This document shows positions 33,276 through 41,632 of a DNA stretch of 43,538 bases, one piece after another. Under the pieces are notes generated by a model, which was given only the letters and a program-made list of their open reading frames with translations, made no database searches and was not told the DNA's origin. Numbering within the stretch: the stretch's first letter is position 1; the number at the start of each line of letters is the position of its first letter. The stretch is from Lachnospiraceae bacterium (GTDB taxonomy: Bacteria; Bacillota; Clostridia; Lachnospirales; Lachnospiraceae): assembly GCA_016281275.1 (NCBI GenBank), contig JAEEIH010000076.1:1-43538 (forward strand). The letters run 5' to 3'. The translations under genes were made by a program, and so were the position numbers.

Positions 33276-34244
33276 TTAGTCAGTATTATCCTGCGTTTTT
33301 CCCGAGTCATCGTTTTGAGGATTTCGGATAGTGAGTGTTCCGTTTTCAAACCCTACCGTAACCTTATTGTCCTTAAGGTCAAGCTTTTTAAGAAGTTTTT
33401 CGGGAATCTGAAGTCTTCCCGCCCTGTCAAGGATAACATATTCATCCTGTGTTTCCTCGTTGCCCCATGATATGGTGTCCGTACTGAACACATCCTTATA
33501 CTGTTCTCTCAGGATTCTCTCGCTGCTTATTCTCCCGTCACGTATCGCGACCACTCTGTTAACCTTCTTTGACAGCCTGACGTCATGTGTGACGATCACG
33601 ACGGTCACTCCCATCTCGCCGCTGAGTTTCCTGAAAATATCAAATATCTTGTCCGCTGTGTCCTTGTCTACCGAACCTGTCGGCTCGTCGGCAAGCAGGA
33701 TTTTCGGATTGTTCGCAAGCGCAATGGCTATTGCCACTCTCTGCTGCTCGCCACCGGAAAGCTCTCCGAGGCGGCTTCCCTTTCTGTGACTCATGCCCAC
33801 GATCTCAAGCAGATGCTCTGCCCTTTCCCGTCTGTTTTTCTCTCCCGTGAGAAGCATGGGAGTCATCACATTCTCCATCGCGCTCAGATAAGGGAAAAGA
33901 TTTCTGGCGTTATTCTGCCACACAAAGCCCACCGTACTTCTTTTATAAAGCTCTTTTTGCCTGTTCGTAAGCTCAAACAGATTACGACCGTCAACAAAAA
34001 GCCTGCCCGCGCTCGGTGTATCAAGTCCGCCGAGCATGTTGAGGAATGTCGACTTACCCGAGCCGCTGTTTCCGATAATGGCAATAAGCTCGCCACGTTC
34101 CACAGTCAGATCGAGCCCCTGAAGGGCAAGCACCTCGATATCCCTCGTTTTGTAAATTTTAACCAGATTTTGAGCCAAAATCATGGGCTCGGAAGCGGTG
34201 TTATTTTCTTCGGTCACTGTTAATTCTGCGTTCTGCATCCGCAT
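33276..34244 (-). CDS. ABC transporter ATPase (LolD/MacB type) with C-terminal AbrB-like domain
   Basis: A 322-residue nucleotide-binding subunit. Residues 18-250 are the ATPase: Walker A GNSGSGKST, Q-loop VWQNN, signature LSGGEQQRV, Walker B ILLADEPT, H-loop VTHD. The C-terminal about 65 residues are unusual: YVILDRAGRLQIPEKLLKKL followed by DNKVTVGFENGTLTI matches the swapped-hairpin AbrB/SpoVT/MazE DNA-binding fold. It might make the ATPase a dimer platform or a DNA-binding regulator. The start ATG-CGG-ATG is ambiguous (34244 or 34238). It is the last gene of the six-gene export operon and has its own tandem leader, 103 bases after the other ATPase. Confidence 0.92.
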   Translation of the reverse strand: MRMQNAELTVTEENNTASEPMILAQNLVKIYKTRDIEVLALQGLDLTVERGELIAIIGNSGSGKSTFLNMLGGLDTPSAGRLFVDGRNLFELTNRQKELYKRSTVGFVWQNNARNLFPYLSAMENVMTPMLLTGEKNRRERAEHLLEIVGMSHRKGSRLGELSGGEQQRVAIAIALANNPKILLADEPTGSVDKDTADKIFDIFRKLSGEMGVTVVIVTHDVRLSKKVNRVVAIRDGRISSERILREQYKDVFSTDTISWGNEETQDEYVILDRAGRLQIPEKLLKKLDLKDNKVTVGFENGTLTIRNPQNDDSGKTQDNTD

Positions 34245-34246
34245 AT

Positions 34247-34344
34247 CTCCTCTTTGGCGGCTGTGTTTGCCGCTGATTCCTCGCCAAACACATAACTATG
34301 TACAAGGGTACTCTTTAGCGGCGCTTTTTGCCGCTGATTCCTAT
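34247..34344 (-). promoter_or_regulatory. Tandem pair of leader hairpins (ABC ATPase)
   Basis: Two homologous units, period 61: AGGAATCAGCGGC, loop, GCCGC, then CAAAGAGGAG (near; stem 34269-34273 / 34257-34261), and AGGAATC-AGCGGC, loop, GCCGCT, TAAAGAG (far; 34330-34335 / 34317-34322). The linker GTACAAG also occurs in the PBP pair. A TATAAT at the upstream stop codon (GTATAATAA) could be an internal -10, but no -35 fits. Confidence 0.62.
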
Positions 34345-34346
34345 TA

Positions 34347-35036
34347 TTATACCGTGCGCTCTTCGTCGGTAACGAGCACTCCGTTCTCGATCGAATAGAC
34401 AATATCGCCCGCAGACATAAGGCTGACATCATGTGTTGTCATCACTATCGTAACATTCTCTTTTTCGACAAGTTCCTTAAAGAGGCTTACGACATGTATG
34501 GCCGTCTGGCTGTCAAGCTCCGCGGTAGGTTCATCGGCAAATATCACGCGCGGCGAATGAGCGATCGCTCTTGCGATTGCCACACGCTGCTGCTCGCCTC
34601 CCGAAAGCTCCTGAGGCATGTGGTCTGCTCTTGCATCAAGTCCGACAAGAGAGAGGCATCTCATGACTCTCTCCTCGCGGTTTTCCTTGAAGTCCGACAG
34701 TCTCAGCGAGAATTCAACATTCTCGTAAACAGTCATGATCGGAATGAGCGATACCGACTGGAAGACAAAACCGAATTCCCTGCGGCGCAGTTCATCAATA
34801 TCCGTATCGCTGCGGGAATAGATATCCTTGCCGTCAAAGATCATCGTCCCGCCGTCGGGGGCGTCAAGTCCGCCCATAATATTCATGAGCGTGGTCTTGC
34901 CCGAACCCGAAGGTCCTTTAAGGATAGCGAGAGTGTTCTCCGGCACGCTGACCGAAATATTCCTGAGCACATCGAGTTTCTCGCCGGATGCGAGCCTGAA
35001 GCTTCGCTCTATGTTTTGCGCTTTTATGATTTCCAT
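34347..35036 (-). CDS. ABC transporter ATPase (LolD/MacB type)
   Basis: A 229-residue nucleotide-binding subunit of standard length: Walker A GPSGSGKTT, Q-loop VFQSV, signature LSGGEQQRVAIARA, Walker B VIFADEPT, H-loop TTHD. It has no C-terminal extension, unlike the neighbouring second ATPase. It probably pairs with the FtsX-type permease upstream, as homodimer or as heterodimer with the second ATPase. The ATG at 35036 follows GAGGA, with a GGTTG/CAACC hairpin in the leader. A 267-base gap with a strong RNA-like structure separates it from the permease gene. Confidence 0.93.
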   Translation of the reverse strand: MEIIKAQNIERSFRLASGEKLDVLRNISVSVPENTLAILKGPSGSGKTTLMNIMGGLDAPDGGTMIFDGKDIYSRSDTDIDELRRREFGFVFQSVSLIPIMTVYENVEFSLRLSDFKENREERVMRCLSLVGLDARADHMPQELSGGEQQRVAIARAIAHSPRVIFADEPTAELDSQTAIHVVSLFKELVEKENVTIVMTTHDVSLMSAGDIVYSIENGVLVTDEERTV

Positions 35037-35044
35037 GTGTATCC

Positions 35045-35080
35045 TCTTTTATGCTTTTCGGTTGTTTTTCAACCTCTTTC
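35045..35080 (-). promoter_or_regulatory. Possible leader hairpin (family member, second ATPase)
   Basis: AGAGGTTG/CAACC (35074-35070 with 35064-35060, loop AAAAA) followed by GAAAAG...AAAGAGGA before the ATG. The purine-hairpin-AAAGAGGA order is kept, with a longer spacer. Confidence 0.45.
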
Positions 35081-35158
35081 TACAATACCACTACTTCCCA
35101 CTTTTATTGTTTTTGACTGAATTATCACGGTCATTATTTATTCTTCACAGCGGAGGCG

Positions 35159-35277
35159 CGCCCGTCTGTTTTTCCCAAACCTGTTGAGGACGTCAGTACT
35201 TAGTGACTGTGCTTTAGTCACTTATGTACCGCTACGTCCGAATACAGAGCGAGAGCGGGTTTGGGAGAAACATGGCG
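35159..35277. other. Long structured element between permease and ATPase genes
   Basis: Outer helix CGCC / GGCG, TGTTT / AAACA and TCCCAAACC / GGTTTGGGA (35159-35181 with 35258-35277) encloses GGACGT/ACGTCC (35188-35193 / 35234-35239), GTAC/GTAC and AGTGACT/AGTCACT. It forms an almost continuous, bulged hairpin of about 120 bases with no ORF. It may attenuate or process the operon mRNA, or be an extragenic repeat. The direction is undecided. Confidence 0.6.
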
Positions 35278-35303
35278 CGGCAGCCGACGCGTATTTAATA
35301 TTT

Positions 35304-38099
35304 TTAATCTTCACCCAATTTAAGTGCTTGTGAAATCTTCATACCGGAAATCTGCCTCATCAGAACCCCCATACATACGAGAAACACTCCGAGGATCACG
35401 ACCACAAGCTCAATAATGTCGCTCGGCTGCGTTATCAGTTTCATCGCAAGTACACTGTCTGCGCCCTGGTATGCGATCTGGATCATGGGGACGAAGAGCA
35501 TTGATGCAACATATCCGCTCACAAGACCCGCAACGATGCAATAAAGCCCTGTGAGAGACTGCTCTATGACAAGCATTCCGGATATCTGCTTAAACGAAAC
35601 ACCCATCGCCCTGAAGATTCCGAACTGAAGCTGTCTGGCCCTTATCGACAGACTCCAGTACATAAGGTATCCGATCGAGCAGATGATAAGGATCGTAATA
35701 AAACTCATTGTAAGAATTCCGCTCGTTCCCGCAAAAAGCGGATCGTCATGAAGCTTCTCTGTCTTCTCGACTTTGTCGGACAGTTTTGTAATCTTCAGAT
35801 CGAGTTTGTCGGCGAATTCGTAAAACGGCTCGGTATCGCCGTCAAGGTTGATCCAAACATCGTAAGGCGCAACTCCAACAGCTCCCTGTACCATCGATAG
35901 ATTGGCGACGATCAGGTTGTTTTCGGACGAGGTCGGTTTACCGTCGGGACCGATCACGATCTTTGACGGCCTGTATCCCGGCCAGTTGTCAAAGACACCG
36001 TAGACGGTCGTGTTGACAAGGTGATATCCTCCGGAAGCCAGGTAAAGGTTGACCGAGAGGGTATCTCCGATTTTGAGGTTATATTTGTTCTTCATGCCCG
36101 AAGAAATGAGGACCGCATCCGGATTACGGCTCAGTACATTGAGGTAATCGTAGTAATCGTGAGGCAGGAGACCTTCTTCAAGAGGTGCCGCTTTTCCGAA
36201 TTCATTTGTATTGATGCCCATAACCGAGGTGTCAAACCTTCTGCTGTCGATAAGGAACGTTGCATGCTCGTCAAGATAAACCTTTGCGACTCCCTCGCAG
36301 TCCAGCGAACCGTATTTGGCAAATTCGGGCTCATAGTAGTGTCCGGGGCCGAGGCGCGAATTGTTCATCCAGTATTCTCTGAGTTTGATGTCGGCTCCTT
36401 CGATATAATCAACGTTACGCTCGGAATTGGCAACGATTGTTCTTGCTATCGTCGTGTAGAAAAGACCGAATGAAACGGTGAGTATAAGGAAAACCATGAC
36501 AAACACCTGCTTGTTTCCGGACCTTATGAGCTGCAGGAGCGACGTATATGCCGCAGGTTTCCATTTTTTCTTTCCCAACCTGTATATGATCTTTAGAAGA
36601 ATCCGGTGAATCCTCACACAGATCAGACCGCTGCCGAGAATGAAAAGCGCTGCGCTCAGAAAAAGGAGCGGATCGGGCGCCTTACCGGAAAGGACTCTCA
36701 TAAGGAGCTCTTCCTCACCGTTTTTGAACGAATAGTAGCCATAGATCGCCACCCCGGTAATAATTATATCAAGATATAATTTCATCCATAACGGCTTTTC
36801 CTGACGGCTTCTGCGCCTTTTTACGGCGACAATACTGGTCTTATCCTTCTTCAGGACGGGAAGGAGTGTCATGAGTATGGAAAGGAGTGCCGCGATCAGC
36901 GCGTAAATGACAGCTTCCCACGTAAATATAAGCTCCATATTCCTTCCTCCCGAAAACGAGAGGAACGCATCCGCGCGACCGAGAAGCTTGGTGATCAGCG
37001 CTCCAAGCGGAAGCCCAATGACCACTCCGACGCCCGAAACCACAAGCGATTGCATCAGATAGAGCTTAAATATCTGGAATCCGCTCGCCCCGCGGCTCTT
37101 GAGCATGGCAACCTCGCCTTCTTCAAGAGAAAGCATCTGTCTCGATATCATAAAGATGAAAGCAAGAAGCATAAGCGCGACCGGAACTTCAAGTATCAAA
37201 AGCATGACATCTATCTGTTTTTTCTTTGTCCTGAACGAATCAAGCAACGAAAGGAAATCAGAGCATTCGAGTTTTCCGTATATCTCGTCGTTATCTCTCA
37301 CGATGCTTTGTGTCTTGGATATCAAGTAATCGACCCCTTCGGGTGTAACGGCTTTATAATCCGGAAGGATGTACCACTCCTCGTCAAATTGGTTCTTCTT
37401 TGCTTCTTCACCGATAAAAAGTTCCTCAAAAAGTCCGTTATCCATAAACAGATCTTTTGCATAATAAGCCGGCGTATTGTACCAGTAAAGATCCTCCGAA
37501 AGCGCATTTGTAAAGACACCCGTGATCCTTACCTTAACGGACTTGTTGTCCGATCCCTTAACCGATTCGATCTCGACCTCCTCACCGACGATAAGATCCT
37601 GCTCCACCATCAGCGTCTGCGATATGACCACCTCAATGAAGCCGTCATCCGTGATCTTGTCGGAACACATTTTTCCTGAAAGTATCTTAATATGATCTTC
37701 GAGATCGCTCATCGATGAGAGCGCAAGCTTCATCTCCGCAAACATTCCGTCATGAACGGTCATTGATTTTGCCGTCGAGGATACCATGTTCCTGTAGCAG
37801 ACGCTTTCAACAATGGGCAATCCGATCTCTTCACCGAGTCCCAAGGCAAGCTTACGCATCTTTGCGGTAACACTTCTGCCCGCGTTTTTTCTTGTTCTGC
37901 CTATCGAGTGAAACATAATGGGATATTTGTTGTTTTCACGCATCGATGTTTCAAACACCTCGGTAAGCATGCTCTGCGACGAAGAGTTGCTGTAAAGCGG
38001 GTGTGATGCCGCAATTCCGGCAAGAAGGATGTTGCCTATGATAAGGCAGGCTATCATCCACTTTTTATGTACTATTCTCTGAATAACAAGGTGAAGCAT
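35304..38099 (-). CDS. FtsX-type ABC transporter permease (931 residues)
   Basis: A large MacB/FtsX-like permease for export or mechanotransmission. One N-terminal transmembrane segment (about residues 15-33) is followed by an extracellular domain of about 250 residues, then three segments (about 300-420, VALMLLAFIFMISRQM, VVSGVGVVIGLPLGALI, YALIAALLSILMTLL). Further segments and a second large extracellular domain (about 550-780) follow, with three final segments after about 790. This is the two-FtsX-unit arrangement. GAGGAG lies before the ATG at 38099, with a small GGAA/TTCC hairpin just upstream. It lies in an operon with three adaptors upstream and two ATPases downstream. Confidence 0.92.
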   Translation of the reverse strand: MLHLVIQRIVHKKWMIACLIIGNILLAGIAASHPLYSNSSSQSMLTEVFETSMRENNKYPIMFHSIGRTRKNAGRSVTAKMRKLALGLGEEIGLPIVESVCYRNMVSSTAKSMTVHDGMFAEMKLALSSMSDLEDHIKILSGKMCSDKITDDGFIEVVISQTLMVEQDLIVGEEVEIESVKGSDNKSVKVRITGVFTNALSEDLYWYNTPAYYAKDLFMDNGLFEELFIGEEAKKNQFDEEWYILPDYKAVTPEGVDYLISKTQSIVRDNDEIYGKLECSDFLSLLDSFRTKKKQIDVMLLILEVPVALMLLAFIFMISRQMLSLEEGEVAMLKSRGASGFQIFKLYLMQSLVVSGVGVVIGLPLGALITKLLGRADAFLSFSGGRNMELIFTWEAVIYALIAALLSILMTLLPVLKKDKTSIVAVKRRRSRQEKPLWMKLYLDIIITGVAIYGYYSFKNGEEELLMRVLSGKAPDPLLFLSAALFILGSGLICVRIHRILLKIIYRLGKKKWKPAAYTSLLQLIRSGNKQVFVMVFLILTVSFGLFYTTIARTIVANSERNVDYIEGADIKLREYWMNNSRLGPGHYYEPEFAKYGSLDCEGVAKVYLDEHATFLIDSRRFDTSVMGINTNEFGKAAPLEEGLLPHDYYDYLNVLSRNPDAVLISSGMKNKYNLKIGDTLSVNLYLASGGYHLVNTTVYGVFDNWPGYRPSKIVIGPDGKPTSSENNLIVANLSMVQGAVGVAPYDVWINLDGDTEPFYEFADKLDLKITKLSDKVEKTEKLHDDPLFAGTSGILTMSFITILIICSIGYLMYWSLSIRARQLQFGIFRAMGVSFKQISGMLVIEQSLTGLYCIVAGLVSGYVASMLFVPMIQIAYQGADSVLAMKLITQPSDIIELVVVILGVFLVCMGVLMRQISGMKISQALKLGED

Positions 38100-38164
38100 C
38101 TTAAACTCCTCTGTAGGAATATTTTCCGTTATCGACTTAATTTACCCTGTCGATCTCACTTGTT

Positions 38165-39301
38165 TTATTTGATGATGACCGTATCCCCCTCATTGACACC
38201 GTTGATGATCCACGTGTCATCGGCATTGCTCCCGCCGGTAACAACATATTTGCGTGTTTTCTGTCCGTTAACGTCCACGAGCACGTACTGACCGTGTGAA
38301 TCGTCATAAACAGCAGTATTCTTGACCATCAATGCATTCTCCATGTGAACGCGTTCGGCTTTCAGAACAATATCCTTTCGGGGATTAAACTCGGAAACAA
38401 CGCTCTCGTCATCAAGAGCGATCAGGTTTTCATCGCCTACCAGAGCAGGCGGAAGCGATGTATTCAGGGATGTTACGACCATTCCGTCGGCTTCGACTTT
38501 TCTGCTTCCGTCGTTCTGAACGATTGTTGTCTTAAGTCCGTACCTGAGATATTCGGATCCTTTGTCGATCACGAGACGGGCATTGTCCGTTCTGTACATC
38601 ACTCCGATAAACGCGTAAGGTTCAAGGACCATTCCTCGCCTTAACGTTTCGAGATGAGCCACAAATCCGGGGGCGATGGCAGGGATCATCGTCTGAACCT
38701 GCGCCATCCTGAGAGCGTCATATTCGCTCTGCAGGGCGTCTATCGTTTCTCTGCGCGCCTTAACCTCTTCATCGTATTCAAGCTTGAGTCTGTCGTACAG
38801 GAGCTTTGCAAGCTCGCCGTCCGGACCGCCCTTTTGGTATCTTCTGTCATAGTCGTCAAGGAGCTCTTCACATGTATATGCATATGTGCTGAGCATGTCC
38901 TCATCCTTTCGGATCTCTGCCTCAAGCTCCGCTATCCTTCCCTCATCAACCTTAACAGAGACATAACAAACGGGCTCACCGATCTCAAGCCAGTCACCGA
39001 GTTTTGCCTCAAAATGTTCAAGCGTTACAGTGCCGACACCGATCGGATTGATAAGGTTTGAATAATCATTGTAATCGGTACGGGGCATCGTCGTGAAATA
39101 GATGCTGAACGTTCCTTTTCTGACCGTGGTGGTCTTGTAAAAAGAACCGGTCTCTTCCTTTTCAAGAGCCTCAATATAGAGGTCATCGTACGCATAAGTC
39201 TCGTCGGCGCGGGCATTTTTCTGCGCGGAGGGAACGACAGTCAGCGTCACAACAGACAGGATCACCAGAAGAGAGAAAAAACGTTTTTTAGTTTTCAACA
39301 T
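38165..39301 (-). CDS. Exported adaptor-like protein of the efflux operon (third adaptor)
   Basis: A 378-residue secreted protein with a signal peptide (residues 1-31, SAQKNARA-DET) but no lipobox. It resembles membrane-fusion adaptors: a barrel-like region (GVGTVTLEHFEAKLGDWLEIGEPVCYVSV), a long coiled coil (AELEAEIRKDEDMLSTYAYTCEEL and EEVKARRETIDALQSEYDAL), then a beta-rich C-terminus (KYVVTGGSNADDTWIINGVNEGDTVII). It would connect the permease to the wall or a partner adaptor. The ATG at 39301, with AAGGAG, overlaps the upstream adaptor gene by 14 bases; the ORF track start adds nine residues. Confidence 0.85.
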   Translation of the reverse strand: MLKTKKRFFSLLVILSVVTLTVVPSAQKNARADETYAYDDLYIEALEKEETGSFYKTTTVRKGTFSIYFTTMPRTDYNDYSNLINPIGVGTVTLEHFEAKLGDWLEIGEPVCYVSVKVDEGRIAELEAEIRKDEDMLSTYAYTCEELLDDYDRRYQKGGPDGELAKLLYDRLKLEYDEEVKARRETIDALQSEYDALRMAQVQTMIPAIAPGFVAHLETLRRGMVLEPYAFIGVMYRTDNARLVIDKGSEYLRYGLKTTIVQNDGSRKVEADGMVVTSLNTSLPPALVGDENLIALDDESVVSEFNPRKDIVLKAERVHMENALMVKNTAVYDDSHGQYVLVDVNGQKTRKYVVTGGSNADDTWIINGVNEGDTVIIK

Positions 39302-40373
39302 ATACACTTTCTCCTTCCCGAACACCACTGATCACTTCAATCCTCGCACCGTCCGAAAGACCTGTTTCCACCTCACGTCTTTCTTTCTTCCCATCGTCAC
39401 CCATTATATAAACAAAACGACCGTCCTTATCGGTATATACGGAGTTAACGGGAACCGTAAGTACATCCTCTTTTTTGTCAACAACTATGATCACCGCCGC
39501 ATAATCTCCGGTTTTAACTTCGTCTCCCGGAGGCGTCACAAAATTAAATCTTGTCTTGGGACGCTTGTCCGCCGCCGAAAGTAGTGAGAGCTGTTCCTTA
39601 GAGATTGGGACATATTCGAGCGGATACTCCGTTCCGTTTATGATCGCATAATAAGACTTATACGCTGCCGACTGCTTCTCCGAAATAAACTCACATGATA
39701 TGAACTTCGGAGAATCCTTGGTTGCGATAGCTGCGACCGGTGTCCCGGCCGTGATAAACGAACCGGGTGCCGTTGATGTCACCGCAACAATATGTCCGTT
39801 GCCCGGCGCAGGAATGTAGTTGTAGCCGATATCTTCGCTCTTTAGCTTTTCGTAGCGTTCTTCCTTCTGACTGAGCTTAAGATCCATAAGCGCCACTTCT
39901 TTTTCATAGGTGAATCTTTCTTCGGCGGCGTTTTCACCGTCCTTCTCCTTAAGCTTCACCTGAGCCTCAAGATAGTCGTGGCGTTTTTTGTTTTCCTTCG
40001 TGAGTTCTTCGATCTCTTCCTCAAGCTCCATGATCTCCATGAAGTCAGCACTCGTGAGCGCGGCTATCGAATCACCTTTTCCAACTTTATCGCCCGGTCT
40101 CGAGAATATTTCGAGAATATATCCGTCCGCATCAAACGAAAGGATTTCATAATCGGCTTCGATATGTGCGTCTTTTACCAGAATCTTTTCAAGATTTCCT
40201 CTCTCACAGATACCAACCTCATTTGCGAATACAGCGGGAACCAAAAGTTCCTTCTTCTCTTCCGTACTTGCACACGAAGTCAGGAGCGATACGGAAAGTG
40301 CACCGATAAGGGCCGTGGCACCCGCACGTTTTGCGACATTTGCCGCCATCCCCCAAAACTTGTCTCGTTTCAT
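39288..40373 (-). CDS. Efflux adaptor lipoprotein (MFP/HlyD-like, second adaptor)
   Basis: A 361-residue lipoprotein (lipobox LTSC, about residue 34) of the periplasmic-adaptor family. A lipoyl-like half motif (DADGYILEIFSRPGDKVGKGDSIAAL) is followed by a coiled-coil hairpin (MELEEEIEELTKENKKRHDYLEAQ... VALMDLKLSQKEERYEKLK), the other half (NYIPAPGNGHIVAVTSTAPGSFITAGTPV), a beta-barrel and a membrane-proximal domain (VYTDKDGRFVYIMGDDGKKERREVETGLSDG). It overlaps the upstream adaptor gene by four bases (ATGA), so translation is coupled. It acts outside the membrane with the FtsX-type permease. Confidence 0.92.
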   Translation of the reverse strand: MKRDKFWGMAANVAKRAGATALIGALSVSLLTSCASTEEKKELLVPAVFANEVGICERGNLEKILVKDAHIEADYEILSFDADGYILEIFSRPGDKVGKGDSIAALTSADFMEIMELEEEIEELTKENKKRHDYLEAQVKLKEKDGENAAEERFTYEKEVALMDLKLSQKEERYEKLKSEDIGYNYIPAPGNGHIVAVTSTAPGSFITAGTPVAAIATKDSPKFISCEFISEKQSAAYKSYYAIINGTEYPLEYVPISKEQLSLLSAADKRPKTRFNFVTPPGDEVKTGDYAAVIIVVDKKEDVLTVPVNSVYTDKDGRFVYIMGDDGKKERREVETGLSDGARIEVISGVREGESVYVEN

Positions 40374-41440
40374 CCTATACTCTTACCCTTTCTCAGGATA
40401 ACCTGTTCGTACGGAAGAAGTCCGCCTTTTATCTCAACAAGAGATGTGCCTATGATCCCGATCTCTATTTCCTTAAGTTCCCTGACTCCGTTTTCGTTAA
40501 GCTCATACACATACGCCATGTCTTCTGTTGTATGGACCGCTTCACGCGGCAGAGAAAGAACATGATCGGCTCTTTCGAGCTCGACTTTTATCGTCCCCCG
40601 CGTACTCATCTTGATGCTGTAATCGGGCTCATCGAGATCCATTATGACTCTTCCGCCCTCCGTATCCTTCTCGATAACGGTCGCATCGTAGTATTTTTCA
40701 TCCGAAATATCGATCTTAACGGAATCGCCGACATTAAGAAGCTCAAATGCCGCTTCATCCCTTGAAACGAATGAGCAATGATCCGTATTTATGATCTTCA
40801 TGACGGTGGCACCCTTTGAAGGACGCGAACCTATAAAGGCCTTATTGATGTTGCTGACCGTTCCGTCCATTCCGGCATACAGCATCGAGGCATTTATGAT
40901 CTCTTTAAACTCTTCGTTTTCGCGCTCGGCGTTTTCCTTGTCGTTCCTGATCTTTTCAAGCTCCTGCTCAGCGTCGGACACCTTGAACTCAATCTCCTCA
41001 CGTCTTCTGAGACCGATCGACCCGCCAAGCAATCCTTTATAATAATCGACAAGCTTATTTGTTTCTGAGATCAACAGTTCCGACTGCTCAATGAGATCCT
41101 CGTTGTCGCGAAGCTTCTTTTCGAGATCATCGACATTGAGCTTAGCCACAAGCTGTCCGGCCTTTACGGTATCACCGTCGGCAACATAGACATGAGTAAG
41201 TTCTCTCTTCTCGATTGAAAACGAGAGGCTTTCCTCATTAATCTGCGAGTAGAGGCAACTTATCTCCTTGCTCATTACAACATCGGCGTAATCAGTCTCG
41301 ACAGTCCTGTACTCATCCGACACATCATCGGATTTTATCGTAACGGTCGGCGCTTCCGCCTCGGAACAACCCGAAAAAGCACCCGTTATCATCAGAAGGG
41401 TGCCCAGACAGGCTATCTTTTTAAGAGTCATTCGTTTCAT
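40370..41440 (-). CDS. Efflux adaptor lipoprotein (MFP/HlyD-like, first adaptor)
   Basis: A 356-residue lipoprotein (lipobox FSGC, about residue 25) and first gene of the export operon. It has the adaptor layout: a lipoyl half (RELTHVYVADGDTVKAGQLVAKLN), a coiled-coil hairpin (DDLEKKLRDNEDLIEQSELLI...SDAEQELEKIRNDKENAERENEEF), the return half (YAGMDGTVSNINKAFIGSRPSKGATVMKI) and a beta-barrel with PREAVHTTEDMAYVYELNENGVRELKEIEIG. The ATG at 41440 is chosen over 41452 (too close to AAAGGA) and over the ORF track start (longer by 12 residues). No confident promoter is visible upstream. Confidence 0.9.
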   Translation of the reverse strand: MKRMTLKKIACLGTLLMITGAFSGCSEAEAPTVTIKSDDVSDEYRTVETDYADVVMSKEISCLYSQINEESLSFSIEKRELTHVYVADGDTVKAGQLVAKLNVDDLEKKLRDNEDLIEQSELLISETNKLVDYYKGLLGGSIGLRRREEIEFKVSDAEQELEKIRNDKENAERENEEFKEIINASMLYAGMDGTVSNINKAFIGSRPSKGATVMKIINTDHCSFVSRDEAAFELLNVGDSVKIDISDEKYYDATVIEKDTEGGRVIMDLDEPDYSIKMSTRGTIKVELERADHVLSLPREAVHTTEDMAYVYELNENGVRELKEIEIGIIGTSLVEIKGGLLPYEQVILRKGKSIG

Positions 41441-41534
41441 GGTTAATAACATTCCTTTGATCGACCGGGCAGGCAAAAACCTTACCCAATGTTATGGCTC
41501 GTTTTTCAAAAATGTAGTATTAAGTATCCAAAGA

Positions 41535-41561
41535 GGAGGGTAAACGGATCATCCACCCTCC
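41535..41561 (-). other. Hairpin upstream of the export operon
   Basis: GGAGGGT/ACCCTCC (41535-41541 / 41555-41561), followed on the minus strand by TCTTTGG. It could be a second terminator for pta or an attenuator. Confidence 0.45.
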
Positions 41562-41578
41562 CCTATATTATCTTTTCC

Positions 41579-41613
41579 GAAAGCCGGGGGACAATAATGA
41601 TCCCCCGGCTTTC
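41579..41613 (-). terminator. Terminator of pta
   Basis: A perfect 13-bp stem GAAAGCCGGGGGA / TCCCCCGGCTTTC with a nine-base loop, starting 20 bases after the pta stop codon; the following T-run is poor. Confidence 0.75.
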
Positions 41614-41632
41614 ACACCCTTAAAAGCATCAT

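Noticed and set aside
35037-35303. Genomic island boundary or attachment site at the 35.2 kb structure
   Set aside because: No integrase, tRNA or direct-repeat pair nearby, and the operon continues on both sides.
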